Assembly (NCBI RefSeq): GCF_002101885.1
Contig: NZ_LQPS01000032.1
Coordinates: 1-64,000 of the forward strand
Length of the DNA: 64,000 nt
Source: Mycolicibacter senuensis
GTDB taxonomy: Bacteria > Actinomycetota > Actinomycetes > Mycobacteriales > Mycobacteriaceae
Direction: 5' to 3'
In this document: one piece after another, positions 51,059 through 60,704 of the stretch
Position numbering within the stretch: the stretch's first letter is position 1
How the letters are laid out: each line of letters opens with the position of its first letter
The notes under the pieces: generated by a model
The model's input: only the letters and a program-made list of their open reading frames with translations
What the model was told of the DNA's origin: nothing
The model's database searches: none
Made by a program: the position numbers and the translations under genes

Positions 51059-52333
51059 TCAGCCGGTTGACAATGTGCGGCGCAGCAGATGCATCGCCAC
51101 CGTCGTCGACCGTTCCCGGACGTCGGCCCGGTCCCCCGGCAGCCGGGTCGTCCGGGTGAGCCGCGTGCCGTCGCCCAGGGCCACGCAGAAACAGACCGTG
51201 CCCACCGGCTTGTCCGGCGTTCCGCCACCGGGCCCGGCGATTCCGGTGATCGCCACCGCGGTGTCCGCGGCGAAGCGGCGCAGCGCGCCGGCGGCCATCG
51301 CCTCGGCCACCGGTTCGGAGACCGCCCCGTGCTCGGCGATCAGAGCCGGGTCGACGCCGAGCAGGTCCGCTTTCGCCTCGTTGGCGTAGGACACCACCCC
51401 GCCGGCGAGGTAGTCCGACGCCCCGGGTGGGTCGGCCAGTCTGCCCGCCAGCAGACCCGCGGTGCAGGATTCCGCGGTCGCGATCCACCGGCCGGCCAGC
51501 AGCCGCGCCACCAGATCGTCGATCCGCGAACCGTCTTCGGAGAAGATCGCCCGGGCGTGCCGCTCACGCAGCACCGCCAGCAGTTGGCTGTAGGCCGCCG
51601 CCGCGTCGGGCTCGTAGCGGGTGACGATCTCGAGCTCGCCGCCGCGCAGACAGGTGGTGATCTCGAGCCGCAGGAAGTTCGGGATGACTTGTTGCGCGTA
51701 TCGCAGCGTGTCGGCCAGACCGGACTCGGGCAACCCGAACATCCGCACCGTCTGCTGTTCGTAGTGGGTCCGCCCAGCGATCGCGAGCTGCACCTCGGGG
51801 GTGCCGATCGCCTTGTGCCACATCGGTTGCAACTCGCGCGGCGGGCCGGGCAGCACCACTACCGTCGGGGTGCCGGGCACCACCACCCCGGGGGCGGTGC
51901 CCACCGGGTCGAGCACGGTCGAGCCGGCCGGGATCATCGCCTGCTTGCGGTTGGCCGCCCGGACCGTCGCGAAGTCCGGGGCGCCCGGACCGCTGTAGCG
52001 CGCCATCATCGGCTTGAGGATCTCGGCGATCCTGGCCTCCAGTGCGGCGTCGAGCACCACATCCCGGCCACAGAACCGGGCGACGGTGTCGACCGTCAGG
52101 TCATCGGCCGTCGGCCCCAGACCGCCGCTGGTGATGATCAGGTCGACACCCTCGCCGGCCAGGAACCGCAGCTGTGCCTCGATGTCGCGGGGCCGGTCGC
52201 CGCAGATCGTGATGTGCGCCAACTCGACTCCCAGTTCCAGGAGCCGGTCGGCCAGCCAGGGTCCGTTGCGATCTGCGATCCGCCCGGTGAGTACCTCGGT
52301 ACCGGTGACCACGATTCCTGCGCGTGCGCTCAC
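51059..52333 (-). CDS. cinA: CinA-family nicotinamide-nucleotide amidohydrolase
   Basis: A 424-residue two-domain enzyme. The N-terminal molybdopterin-binding-like domain (1-165) has [35 protein letters not shown] and [15 protein letters not shown]. The C-terminal domain (265-424) has [20 protein letters not shown] and [20 protein letters not shown], the NMN amidase signature. It recycles NMN to nicotinate mononucleotide or repairs ADP-ribose-type damage in NAD salvage. M. tuberculosis Rv1901 is the likely ortholog by neighbourhood. It lies 49 bases from the LMF gene, both leftward. Confidence 0.95.
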   Translation of the reverse strand: MSARAGIVVTGTEVLTGRIADRNGPWLADRLLELGVELAHITICGDRPRDIEAQLRFLAGEGVDLIITSGGLGPTADDLTVDTVARFCGRDVVLDAALEARIAEILKPMMARYSGPGAPDFATVRAANRKQAMIPAGSTVLDPVGTAPGVVVPGTPTVVVLPGPPRELQPMWHKAIGTPEVQLAIAGRTHYEQQTVRMFGLPESGLADTLRYAQQVIPNFLRLEITTCLRGGELEIVTRYEPDAAAAYSQLLAVLRERHARAIFSEDGSRIDDLVARLLAGRWIATAESCTAGLLAGRLADPPGASDYLAGGVVSYANEAKADLLGVDPALIAEHGAVSEPVAEAMAAGALRRFAADTAVAITGIAGPGGGTPDKPVGTVCFCVALGDGTRLTRTTRLPGDRADVRERSTTVAMHLLRRTLSTG

Positions 52334-52357
52334 CGGTCCGAGATTACGGCCTCAGCG

Positions 52358-52837
52358 TCAGGGCAAGCCGGGAATCAGCATGACCTCCATCGGCGTCACC
52401 GGAGCCGACGGCGCGAACGCGCCGGGCACCATCGTGGTCGGCGCGGCCGCCACCGGTGTCGTGCCGCCGAAGTTCGGCAACGGGAACGGCAGCACCGAAC
52501 TCAGGTTGGCCGGGAACCCGGGCAGTCCGGGCATCCCGGTGGCCTGGGTGGCCGGCGTCGAGGTCTGCGGCACGTTGAGCGTGGCGGTGGCGATCGGCGA
52601 CTGCGCCGGCGAGGCGGCGGGCGCCAGCGACGTTCCAGTCAGCGCGGAGGCGGTGGTCGCCAGCAGCTGCTGTGGAATGGTCGTCGAGGACGCGACCATC
52701 TGCTCGACCACACCCGGCAGCCCCGGGTTGATCGGAGCGACGTCCGCGGCGGCGGCGGCGCTGGACGCGAGCGCCCCCAGGAACAGTCCCGCGGCGGCAC
52801 CGGCCGCGACGGTGAGGTACTTACGGATTCGTGACAT
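52358..52837 (-). CDS. Small secreted Ala/Pro/Thr-rich protein
   Basis: A 159-residue exported protein. The signal peptide (residues 1-32) is KYLTVAAGAAAGLFLGALAS and a run of alanines ending near AAAADV. The mature part is low-complexity, rich in Ala, Pro, Thr and Ser, with repeated proline-rich turns (GMPGLPGFPANL, LPFPLPNFGG), no cysteine and no enzyme motif. It is like small proline-rich wall proteins of mycobacteria, and Rv1906c in this neighbourhood is a comparable secreted protein from memory. It may be a wall or surface protein. Function is unknown. Confidence 0.82.
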   Translation of the reverse strand: MSRIRKYLTVAAGAAAGLFLGALASSAAAAADVAPINPGLPGVVEQMVASSTTIPQQLLATTASALTGTSLAPAASPAQSPIATATLNVPQTSTPATQATGMPGLPGFPANLSSVLPFPLPNFGGTTPVAAAPTTMVPGAFAPSAPVTPMEVMLIPGLP

Positions 52838-52968
52838 GGCTTCTTCCCCATCCCGATAACAAAAACAAGGTCGGGACCGAAGTTAGCCGTGTGAAAAATG
52901 CTGCCCGAGTGACACGAGGGGCGGTTATGCAACCGTTGCGAACCGGAGCCGCCCCGGTTACCGAGGCC

Positions 52969-53214
52969 CTACCTGGCCAGCCAGCTCTGGATCTTGCCCA
53001 GCTCGGTGGTGTAAGCCAGCAACACGGAGTCCTCGTAGTGCGCGCCGCCGTTAAGCTTGTCGGCATCGCGCCACACGGCGTGGACCTGGAAGACCCCCCG
53101 GGCGTAGATGTCGACGCGCTCCCGCTGGGTGCGCTGCCAGCCCAGCTGCTCGGCCTGCGCGGCCAGGGGCTGCCGCAGCTCGGTCGCAGTGGTCCCACTG
53201 GTGTCGGTACTCAT
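52969..53214 (-). CDS. Small conserved cytosolic protein
   Basis: An 81-residue protein from ATG 53214 (MSTDTSGTTATELRQPLAAQ). The rest is LGWQRTQRERVDIYARGVFQ followed by VHAVWRDADKLNGGAHYEDS, a compact alpha/beta-like sequence rich in aromatic and charged residues that reads as a real folded protein. It has no signal peptide or membrane helix. I do not recognise its family beyond being common in mycobacteria. It lies 131 bases from the secreted protein start, both leftward, and faces the HAD hydrolase. Confidence 0.72.
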   Translation of the reverse strand: MSTDTSGTTATELRQPLAAQAEQLGWQRTQRERVDIYARGVFQVHAVWRDADKLNGGAHYEDSVLLAYTTELGKIQSWLAR

Positions 53215-53329
53215 TTGCGCCGGTCCGTTTTCGCCATAGGCCGAACACGCTATCAGCTGCCGGTTTCGCCACCACCGGTGCGGCGCGTGACCACCACCGT
53301 CGGCGCGGCCGGCCGTAACATCGACGCCG

Positions 53330-54145
53330 ATGACCAGCGATCTGATCGCCGAGATCGGCGACACCGAGCCGGGTGCCCGGATCGGGGCGTTCTTCGACCT
53401 GGACGGCACGCTGGTGTCGGGGTTCACCGCCACCGCACATGCCGGCGACCGGATCCGCCGGCGCCAGGCCCGGGCCGGGGAGGTACTCGGCGTCGTCGAG
53501 GCCGCCGTGCGGTACCGGTTGGGCCGCATGCAATTCGAACGACTCCTGGCGCGCGCGGCGGGTTATCTGCGCGGCGAATCGATCCGTGAGCTCGACGAGG
53601 TCGGTGAGCGGCTCTTCGCCGACCACATCACCGGCCGGATCTACCCGCTCATGCAGCAGGTGGTCCGGGCCCATCAGCAACGTGGCCACAGTGTGGTGCT
53701 GAGCTCCTCTGCATTGACCATCCACGCCGAACCGGTCGCCCACTACCTGGGTATCGGACAGGTGCTGTGTAACCGGTTCGAACTCGACGAACAGGGCCTG
53801 CTGACCGGCGACATCGTCAAACCGGTGGTGTGGGGCCGCCAAAAGGCGGCTGCGGTGCAGCGGTTCTGCGCGGACAACGGGGTCGACCTCGGCCAGAGCT
53901 TCTTCTACGCCGACGGTGACGAGGATGCCGCGCTGATGTCGCTGGTGGGCCGGCCCCGGCCGGTCAATCCGCGGCCCGGGCTGGCGGCGCTGGCCGCCGG
54001 GCACGGCTGGCCGGTGCTGCATGTCAGCGGTCCCGGCCGTGCGCCCGGCCGATCCTTGCGTCGCGCCGCCGGTTTCGGGGTGGCGGTGCTACGGGCCTTA
54101 CTACCGAGCGCGCCACCCGCTGACCCGGTACACGATCGGCGGTAG
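53330..54145 (+). CDS. HAD-IB family hydrolase (SerB-like phosphatase)
   Basis: A 271-residue phosphatase. Motif I is AFFDLDGTLVSGFTATAHAG with the nucleophilic Asp, motif II is VVLSSSALTIHAEP, Lys lies in VVWGRQKAAAVQRF and motif IV is FFYADGDEDAALMSLVGRP. A helical cap lies between I and II, typical of HAD-IB enzymes and of mycobacterial phosphoserine or lysophosphatidate phosphatase-like proteins. The C-terminal basic helix (GRSLRRAAGFGVAVLRALLP) is probably membrane-associated. The substrate could be a phospholipid intermediate or phosphoserine; the sequence does not decide. Confidence 0.9.
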   Translation: MTSDLIAEIGDTEPGARIGAFFDLDGTLVSGFTATAHAGDRIRRRQARAGEVLGVVEAAVRYRLGRMQFERLLARAAGYLRGESIRELDEVGERLFADHITGRIYPLMQQVVRAHQQRGHSVVLSSSALTIHAEPVAHYLGIGQVLCNRFELDEQGLLTGDIVKPVVWGRQKAAAVQRFCADNGVDLGQSFFYADGDEDAALMSLVGRPRPVNPRPGLAALAAGHGWPVLHVSGPGRAPGRSLRRAAGFGVAVLRALLPSAPPADPVHDRR

Positions 54146-54210
54146 TGTTGGGTCCAAACGGCTCACCTGGTGGCCGACTGGTGTCGGCGCGCCCGGGTCT
54201 GGTACTAAAT

Positions 54211-54224
54211 TAGAACACGTTCCA
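54211..54224. promoter_or_regulatory. KstR box upstream of the NMO-type gene
   Basis: TAGAACACGTTCCA meets every fixed position of the KstR motif TnnAACnnGTTnnA, and its centre GAAC-AC-GTTC is a perfect dyad. It lies 32 bases before the ATG. From memory, Rv1894c, whose product is also 376 residues, belongs to the KstR regulon of M. tuberculosis. Confidence 0.68.
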
Positions 54225-54256
54225 CTTCAATCCGCCGCCCTGTGAAGGAGTAGATC

Positions 54257-55387
54257 ATGCACACTCCCCTCTGCGACGAACTCGGTATCGAGTTCCCGAT
54301 CTTTGCTTTTACGCACTGTCGCGACGTGGTCGTCGCGGTGAGCAAGGCCGGCGGTTTCGGGGTGCTCGGCGCGGTCGGCTTCACCCCTGAGCAGCTCGAG
54401 ATCGAGCTGAAGTGGATCGACGAGAACATCGGCGATCATCCGTACGGCGTGGACATCGTCATCCCGAACAAGTACGAGGGCATGGAGTCCACGCTGTCCG
54501 CCGACGCCCTGACCAAGGAACTGCAGTCGATGGTGCCCCAGGAACACATCGACTTCGGCAAGAAGCTGCTCGCCGACCACGGCGTCCCGGTCGAGAACGC
54601 CGATGAGGACAGCCTGCAGCTGCTCGGCTGGACCGAGGCGACCGCCACCCCGCAGGTCGAGGTGGCGCTACAGCACCCGAAGGTGACGATGATCGCCAAC
54701 GCGCTCGGGACGCCGCCGGCCGACATGATCAAGCACATCCACGAGTCCGGCCGCAAGGTCGCCGCGTTGTGCGGCTCCGCCAGGCAGGCGCAGAAGCACG
54801 CGGCGGCCGGCGTGGACATCATCATCGCCCAGGGCGGCGAGGCCGGCGGGCACTGCGGCGAGGTGGGGTCGATCGTGCTGTGGCCCGAGGTCGTCAAGGC
54901 CGTGGCACCGGTGCCGGTGCTGGCGGCCGGCGGCATCGGCAGCGGTCAGCAGATCGCCGCGGCCCTGGCGCTGGGCACCCAGGGCGCCTGGACCGGTTCG
55001 CAGTGGCTGATGGTCGAGGAGTCCTCGAACACCGAAGCCCAGCACGCGGCCTACATCAAGGCCAGTAGCCGTGACACCGTCCGCAGCCGCTCCTTCACCG
55101 GAAAGCCGGCCCGGATGCTGCGCAACGAGTGGACCGAGGCGTGGGAGGCTCCGGAGAACCCCAAGCCGCTGGGCATGCCGTTGCAGTACATGGTCTCCGG
55201 TATGGCGGTGCGGGCCACGAACAAGTACCCCAATGAGAGCGTCGACGTGGCGTTCAACCCGGTGGGCCAGGTCGTCGGCCAGTTCACCAAGGTGGAGAAG
55301 ACCTCGACCGTCATCGAGCGCTGGGTGCAGGAGTACCTCGAGGCGACCAGCACTCTGGAAGCGCTCAACGAGGCTTCCGGCGTCTGA
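54257..55387 (+). CDS. Nitronate monooxygenase-type flavoprotein, KstR-regulated (Rv1894c-like)
   Basis: A 376-residue FMN-dependent TIM barrel. FAFTHCRDVVVAVSKAGGFG is the N-terminal FMN segment, IIIAQGGEAGGHCGEVGSIV has the catalytic His position of NMO enzymes and VPVLAAGGIGSGQQIAAALA with QGAWTGSQWLM forms the phosphate site. The AAGGAG site lies six bases before the ATG. With its KstR box, the gene should be induced during cholesterol or fatty acid growth; the family may reduce or oxidise an acyl or steroid-related intermediate. No reaction is proven. It is convergent with the DUF58 operon (five bases). Confidence 0.92.
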   Translation: MHTPLCDELGIEFPIFAFTHCRDVVVAVSKAGGFGVLGAVGFTPEQLEIELKWIDENIGDHPYGVDIVIPNKYEGMESTLSADALTKELQSMVPQEHIDFGKKLLADHGVPVENADEDSLQLLGWTEATATPQVEVALQHPKVTMIANALGTPPADMIKHIHESGRKVAALCGSARQAQKHAAAGVDIIIAQGGEAGGHCGEVGSIVLWPEVVKAVAPVPVLAAGGIGSGQQIAAALALGTQGAWTGSQWLMVEESSNTEAQHAAYIKASSRDTVRSRSFTGKPARMLRNEWTEAWEAPENPKPLGMPLQYMVSGMAVRATNKYPNESVDVAFNPVGQVVGQFTKVEKTSTVIERWVQEYLEATSTLEALNEASGV

Positions 55388-55392
55388 CCGGT

Positions 55393-55836
55393 TCACCGTC
55401 CGGCGGCCAGAAACGGTTGCGCCACAACGACGCCGACACCGAGCACCACGAACGGCGCCAGTAGCGGCAGCCACGGCAAACTCCAGGGGAACGCCGTGGC
55501 CGCCGAACCGGCGACGGTGAACCCGAGGGCGGCGATCACGGTCGGCAGCGTCATGGTGCCGGCGTGCCGCAACACCAGGTAGCCCACCGCGGTCAGCCCG
55601 GCCACGGCCGCCGAAACCGTTGGCGGATCGCTGATCCCGATCGCAACGACTGCCAGCAGCACCGCAGCCGTCGCGGCTGCGCGCCACCGGAAACCAGCCA
55701 GCACCGCACCGGCGGCGGCCAGCGCCGCGCCGGCCGCCACCCCGGATGCGCCGGCGGCGACCGTCGCCGCCATCGCCATCCCGCACACCCCGGACAGCAC
55801 CAGCGGCAGGGTGGCGGCGCCCGCCGGATCCCCCAT
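55393..55836 (-). CDS. Membrane protein at the end of the MoxR operon
   Basis: A 147-residue protein with five or six membrane helices, almost all Ala, Val, Gly and Leu (GMAMAATVAAGASGVAAGAA, AAATAAVLLAVVAIGI, LPTVIAALGFTVAGSAATAF). ATG 55836 is chosen because it shares one base with the DUF58 stop (TGATG), while the earlier ATG at 55911 lies inside the DUF58 gene. No catalytic motif. It corresponds by position to Rv3162c next to moxR3 in M. tuberculosis, as remembered. Its role is likely structural within the MoxR/DUF58 system. Confidence 0.78.
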   Translation of the reverse strand: MGDPAGAATLPLVLSGVCGMAMAATVAAGASGVAAGAALAAAGAVLAGFRWRAAATAAVLLAVVAIGISDPPTVSAAVAGLTAVGYLVLRHAGTMTLPTVIAALGFTVAGSAATAFPWSLPWLPLLAPFVVLGVGVVVAQPFLAAGR

Positions 55837-57125
55837 CACCGCACCACCGTCGGACGGTGGGGCTGTGTCGCCAGCAGCATCGACTGTTCCAGTGTCTGCT
55901 GTTGCGGCCACGATGCGACGTCGACGCCGATGGTGGCCATGTCGCGGTACATGGCGGTGCGCTCCAGCATCCAGATTCGGGCGACCAGCGGATCGGGGTC
56001 CTCCTCGAACGGCGGGCCGGCCAGCACGTCGACGGCGAGCACCACGTGCCCGCGTTTGCGCAAGTCGGTCAGCGCGAGCGCGAACTCGGTGTCCAGCAGG
56101 GTGGAGAACGCGATGATCAGGGCACCCGGCGGCACCGCCGCCCGGGGTGCGAGCGTCCCGGTGGTGTGCTCGAAGCCGCCGCCGGCTCCCAGCACGGCGT
56201 CGACGATGCGATAGAACTGGCGCTGCCCGATATCCGCGCCCACCCAGCGCGGTTGCCGGCCTCCGAGCGCGACGACGCCGGCGCGGTCACCGTTGCGCAA
56301 CGCGGTCTGCACCACCTGCGCCGCGCCGAGCACCGAGCGTTCGGTCGCGGCCGTCGCGGGCCCGCGCGGCTGCGGGTAGCCGTCGATCAGCACCACCACG
56401 TCGGCGGCCCGATCGGTCAGCCGTTCGGTCACGTGCAGCCTCCCCCGTCTCGCGCTGACCGGCCAATTCACCGAACGCAACGGATCACCGGGGAGGTAGG
56501 GGCGGATGTCGGCGTACTCCACGCCGCGGCCCGAATGCCGGGTCAGGTGCGTCCCGACCCGGTCGAGCAGTTCACTGTGCGGGATCGGGGTGGCCTGCGG
56601 GGGCGCTGACGGGAACACCGCGACCTCTGCGACCTCGACGGTGGCCGTCCCGGCCAGCAACCCGCCCCGTGCCGCCGCGGCGACGGTGGCCCGGATCGGG
56701 TAACGGCCCCAGCGTTGCGCGTGGGCCGTCACGACCGTCGGGGACCCGGCGACACCACCTGCACTGTGCAGGCTCATCGCCTGGTGCCCCGACACCGCCA
56801 CCCCGATCGCGCTCGCCTCGCCGGCGACCGCGGCGGCCCGGACCGTCAGCTCCACCGGCTCGGATTCGAAGCAGCGCTGCGAGTCCGGGTTCACGCCCAC
56901 CCGGAACACCGGCAGTGCTGGCTGCCAGCCCAGCGAGCACAGCACGCCCAGCAGCGGCGCGGCGAAGGCGATCAGCTGCCAACGCGCCGCGCCCACCGCC
57001 ACCACCAGCGCCAGGCCCGCACCGACTGCCAGAGCATGTGTCAATGGCGAAGCATGCCAGCGTAATTCGATATCGACGCCGGGGTCCTCGCCGGGGCTCT
57101 CGCCGGGCTCCGGGTGGCCCGTCAC
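55836..57125 (-). CDS. DUF58-domain protein
   Basis: A 429-residue protein. After a soluble start there are two hydrophobic segments (LTHALAVGAGLALVVAVGAA and LIAFAAPLLGVLCSLGWQP), then a beta-rich region and the DUF58 signature near residue 220-250: GVEYADIRPYLPGDPLRSVN followed by WPVSARRGRLHV. The C-terminal third (about 265-400) is a von Willebrand A-like fold with VVVLIDGYPQP. DUF58 proteins are MoxR partners in assembling or activating complexes. GTG 57125 overlaps the MoxR stop. The longer frame upstream is not homologous. Confidence 0.92.
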   Translation of the reverse strand: MTGHPEPGESPGEDPGVDIELRWHASPLTHALAVGAGLALVVAVGAARWQLIAFAAPLLGVLCSLGWQPALPVFRVGVNPDSQRCFESEPVELTVRAAAVAGEASAIGVAVSGHQAMSLHSAGGVAGSPTVVTAHAQRWGRYPIRATVAAAARGGLLAGTATVEVAEVAVFPSAPPQATPIPHSELLDRVGTHLTRHSGRGVEYADIRPYLPGDPLRSVNWPVSARRGRLHVTERLTDRAADVVVLIDGYPQPRGPATAATERSVLGAAQVVQTALRNGDRAGVVALGGRQPRWVGADIGQRQFYRIVDAVLGAGGGFEHTTGTLAPRAAVPPGALIIAFSTLLDTEFALALTDLRKRGHVVLAVDVLAGPPFEEDPDPLVARIWMLERTAMYRDMATIGVDVASWPQQQTLEQSMLLATQPHRPTVVR

Positions 57126-58126
57126 GGCGGCGCCGTATCCGATGCGGGTCCGGGCGCACCCTGGGTTCGCGGCACCGGAAGCCGTCGCAACAGTTCTTCG
57201 ACCACATCTGCGCCCTGGATGCGCCGCACCCACATCTCCGGCCGCAGCGCGATCCGGTGTGCGACCGCCGAAGTGGCCAGCGCCTTGACGTCTTCGGGGA
57301 TCACGTAGTCGCGGCCGAGCAACAGGGCGCGCGCCCGGGCGAGCTGGATCAGATCGAGTTCTGATCGCGGGCTGGCGCCGACGGCGACCTGCGGGTGGTG
57401 ACGGGTGCCGTTGGCCAGTGACACCACGTAGCGCAGCACGTCGTCGTGCACGCTGACCTGCTCCACCGAATCCCGCATCGCCATCACATCGTCGGCGTCG
57501 ACCACCTTGCGCACCGTCGGCAGCGCGGCTCCCCGGTCGAGTCGCCGGCGCAGCATGGCCGCCTCGCCCTGCTCCGACAGGTAACCCAGGCGCAGCCGGA
57601 TCGCGAACCGGTCCAGCTGCGCCTCCGGCAGCGGGTAGGTGCCCTCGTACTCGATCGGGTTGTCGGTGGCCAGCACGATGAACGGTGCGGCCAGCCGGTG
57701 AGTCTGCCCGTCGATGCTGACCTGCCCCTCGGCCATGGCCTCCAGCAGGGCGGCCTGCGTCTTGGGCGGGGTCCGGTTGATCTCGTCGGCCAACACCAGG
57801 TTGGTGAAGATCGGCCCGCGCCGGAACTCGAAACGGCCCGATGCCATGTCGTAGACGGTGGTGCCGAGCAGATCGGCCGGCAGCAGGTCCGGGGTGAACT
57901 GCACGCGGGTGAAGTCCAATCCGAGCGCGGCGGCGAACGATCGCGCGATCAGCGTCTTGCCCAGCCCGGGCAGATCCTCGATGAGCACATGACCGCCGGC
58001 GAGCACCGCGGTCAGAATGAGCCGCAGCGCGGGACGCTTGCCGACCACCGCCTGTTCGATCTCGTCGAGCACGGCGGTGCAACGCTCGGCGGTGGTCTCC
58101 GCCGTACCGGACAGCCCCGCGCTCAC
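57122..58126 (-). CDS. moxR: MoxR-family AAA+ ATPase
   Basis: A 334-residue AAA+ ATPase. Walker A is IEDLPGLGKTLIARSFAAAL, Walker B is NLVLADEINRTPPKTQAALL, sensor 1 is FIVLATDNPIEYEGTYPLPE with the arginine finger nearby, and the C-terminal lid contains VGASPRSELDLIQLARARAL. QFTPDLLPADLLGTTVYDM is the MoxR-specific insert. It works as a ring chaperone with VWA or DUF58 proteins. GTG 58126 overlaps the previous stop by four bases, as does its own stop with the DUF58 start. It resembles moxR3 of M. tuberculosis by operon layout. Confidence 0.95.
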   Translation of the reverse strand: MSAGLSGTAETTAERCTAVLDEIEQAVVGKRPALRLILTAVLAGGHVLIEDLPGLGKTLIARSFAAALGLDFTRVQFTPDLLPADLLGTTVYDMASGRFEFRRGPIFTNLVLADEINRTPPKTQAALLEAMAEGQVSIDGQTHRLAAPFIVLATDNPIEYEGTYPLPEAQLDRFAIRLRLGYLSEQGEAAMLRRRLDRGAALPTVRKVVDADDVMAMRDSVEQVSVHDDVLRYVVSLANGTRHHPQVAVGASPRSELDLIQLARARALLLGRDYVIPEDVKALATSAVAHRIALRPEMWVRRIQGADVVEELLRRLPVPRTQGAPGPASDTAPP

Positions 58127-58605
58127 CGCTGCTCCAACCGGTACAGGATCTCTTCGAGCACCGCGCGTCCCGGGCCGTCCCCGCGGTCTGAGGCAGGGGC
58201 GACGTTGCCGGGGTCGACCCAGGGCCACAGCTCCGCACCGAACAGCATCACCCCGGTGGCGTTGAACGCCTCGTTCTTCGCGCGCCGCTGACCGGTGGAG
58301 ACCTCGAATCGGCGGGCCAGGATGGGTCGCCAGCGCCGATCCCAGTCGGCCCTCGTCGACTCCGCCCAGCGGATTCTGGCCTCGGTGCCCGACAGCCACC
58401 GCCGCAACGACTCGCCGGGCTCGTCGAGCGCCGACGGCGCCGCCGAGCCGCGCCCACCGGCCCCGAGCAGCTGGCGGATGCCCAGCAGTGGGACCGCGAC
58501 CGCCAGGCCGGCGCCCCACAGCAGCAGCTGTCGCTGGTGGGTGAACAGCACCGCCAATTGCACCGCGAGCACCAGCAGCACACCCTGTAGCACAACGGTC
58601 TTCAT
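58123..58605 (-). CDS. Membrane protein in the MoxR operon (Rv3165c-like)
   Basis: A 160-residue protein with two N-terminal membrane helices (KTVVLQGVLLVLAVQLAVLF and LLLWGAGLAVAVPLLGIRQL) and a soluble C-terminal part with RRWLSGTEARIRWAESTRAD and WDRRWRPILARRFEV. ATG 58605 overlaps the DUF4129 stop (ATGA) and its stop overlaps moxR (GTGA). Length equals that of Rv3165c as I recall. I see no enzyme motif. It is probably a scaffold in the membrane complex formed by this operon. Confidence 0.82.
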   Translation of the reverse strand: MKTVVLQGVLLVLAVQLAVLFTHQRQLLLWGAGLAVAVPLLGIRQLLGAGGRGSAAPSALDEPGESLRRWLSGTEARIRWAESTRADWDRRWRPILARRFEVSTGQRRAKNEAFNATGVMLFGAELWPWVDPGNVAPASDRGDGPGRAVLEEILYRLEQR

Positions 58606-59612
58606 GTCCGAGCCCGCAATTCGTCGAGCACCAGGCGCAGTATCGCGACCGCTTCGGCGCGATGCGCCTCTGTCATCAGGTGCGGGCTGAAACGCGCTTC
58701 GGTGAACAGCTCCACCAGTCTGGATGCGTTGCCGGCCGGCAACGCGTGGTGTTCGACGGCCCGTGCCAGCACCTCGGTGGGGGTATCGAATTCCCGCGGG
58801 GCGGCGTCGGGGACGTCGGCGAGATGGCGCTCCATCACCGCGTAGCAGGCGATGATCGCCTCCCGCGGCTCCCTGCTCCGGTCGGCGATCCGGGTCAGGC
58901 CGAGTTCTGCTGCCCGCGCCAGGGTTTCGCCGGTGGTCAGCGGCGGCGCGGCAGCCGGTGCGGCATCGATCAGCGGCGCAGCCGACGGGACCCGACGGGC
59001 ACGTGCGACGACGAGCATCGCCGCGAGCAGCACCAGCAGGCCCGCGGTGAGCGCCAACAGATAGCCGAGCGGAGCCGGGCCGTGCGAGGGCGGGCGCAAC
59101 GGGATGGCGGCCGCATCGTCGGAGCCGGTCGGCGACGCGGGCGCCGCACCGGGTGTTCCCGGCAACCCGGCCGGGATCGAGAAACGGTGTGCTGCACCCA
59201 GTCGCACCAACACCCAGACCGCCAGCAGCCACGCCGTCAGCACCGCCAACCCGATCAGCAGCACCCGCCACGGCGGCCGTCCCCGGTGGGCGCCGACCGT
59301 CCGGGACAACTCGCCGATGCTGCCGGGCGCGGCGCGCTGATCACGTGCCCGCTGGGCGACGGCGACCGCGACGGCCACGACGGAGGCCGCCAGCAGCGCG
59401 GCCAGGATGAGCTGTTCCACCGGGCCGGCCTCGGCGGGCCGCCGCGGGTGGTGGGCGACGCCGGGGACATAACCGCGCGTCGCCGCCCCGGCCGCGAGCA
59501 CCAGCACGATCAGCGCGATCACCCGGCCGGGCGCCGTATCCGCACCGGCCCGCATCGGAGCAGCACTGGTCTGGGTGGCTCGCCGTCGGTGCGGCATGCC
59601 CAATACTGGCAT
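58602..59612 (-). CDS. DUF4129-domain membrane protein, first gene of the MoxR operon
   Basis: A 336-residue protein from ATG 59612 (an ATG at 59597 is also possible; neither has a clear ribosome site). Several membrane helices occur in the first 230 residues (RVIALIVLVLAAGAATRGYV, LILAALLAASVVAVAVAVAQ, WRVLLIGLAVLTAWLLAVWV, LGYLLALTAGLLVLLAAMLV). The C-terminal 90 residues form a DUF4129 domain: PREAIIACYAVMERHLADVP, then DTPTEVLARAVEHHAL and LVELFTEARFSPHLMTE. DUF4129 proteins are often linked to transglutaminase-like and MoxR systems. Layout follows Rv3166c in M. tuberculosis. Confidence 0.85.
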   Translation of the reverse strand: MPVLGMPHRRRATQTSAAPMRAGADTAPGRVIALIVLVLAAGAATRGYVPGVAHHPRRPAEAGPVEQLILAALLAASVVAVAVAVAQRARDQRAAPGSIGELSRTVGAHRGRPPWRVLLIGLAVLTAWLLAVWVLVRLGAAHRFSIPAGLPGTPGAAPASPTGSDDAAAIPLRPPSHGPAPLGYLLALTAGLLVLLAAMLVVARARRVPSAAPLIDAAPAAAPPLTTGETLARAAELGLTRIADRSREPREAIIACYAVMERHLADVPDAAPREFDTPTEVLARAVEHHALPAGNASRLVELFTEARFSPHLMTEAHRAEAVAILRLVLDELRART

Positions 59613-59671
59613 GCCGGCGCGGCGGGCGGCCAGGATCGCCGGTACCGCGCCCGGCGCCGGGCACGGTCGGC

Positions 59672-60691
<1,020 letters not shown>

Positions 60692-60704
60692 GTCCGTCCT
60701 CCTT

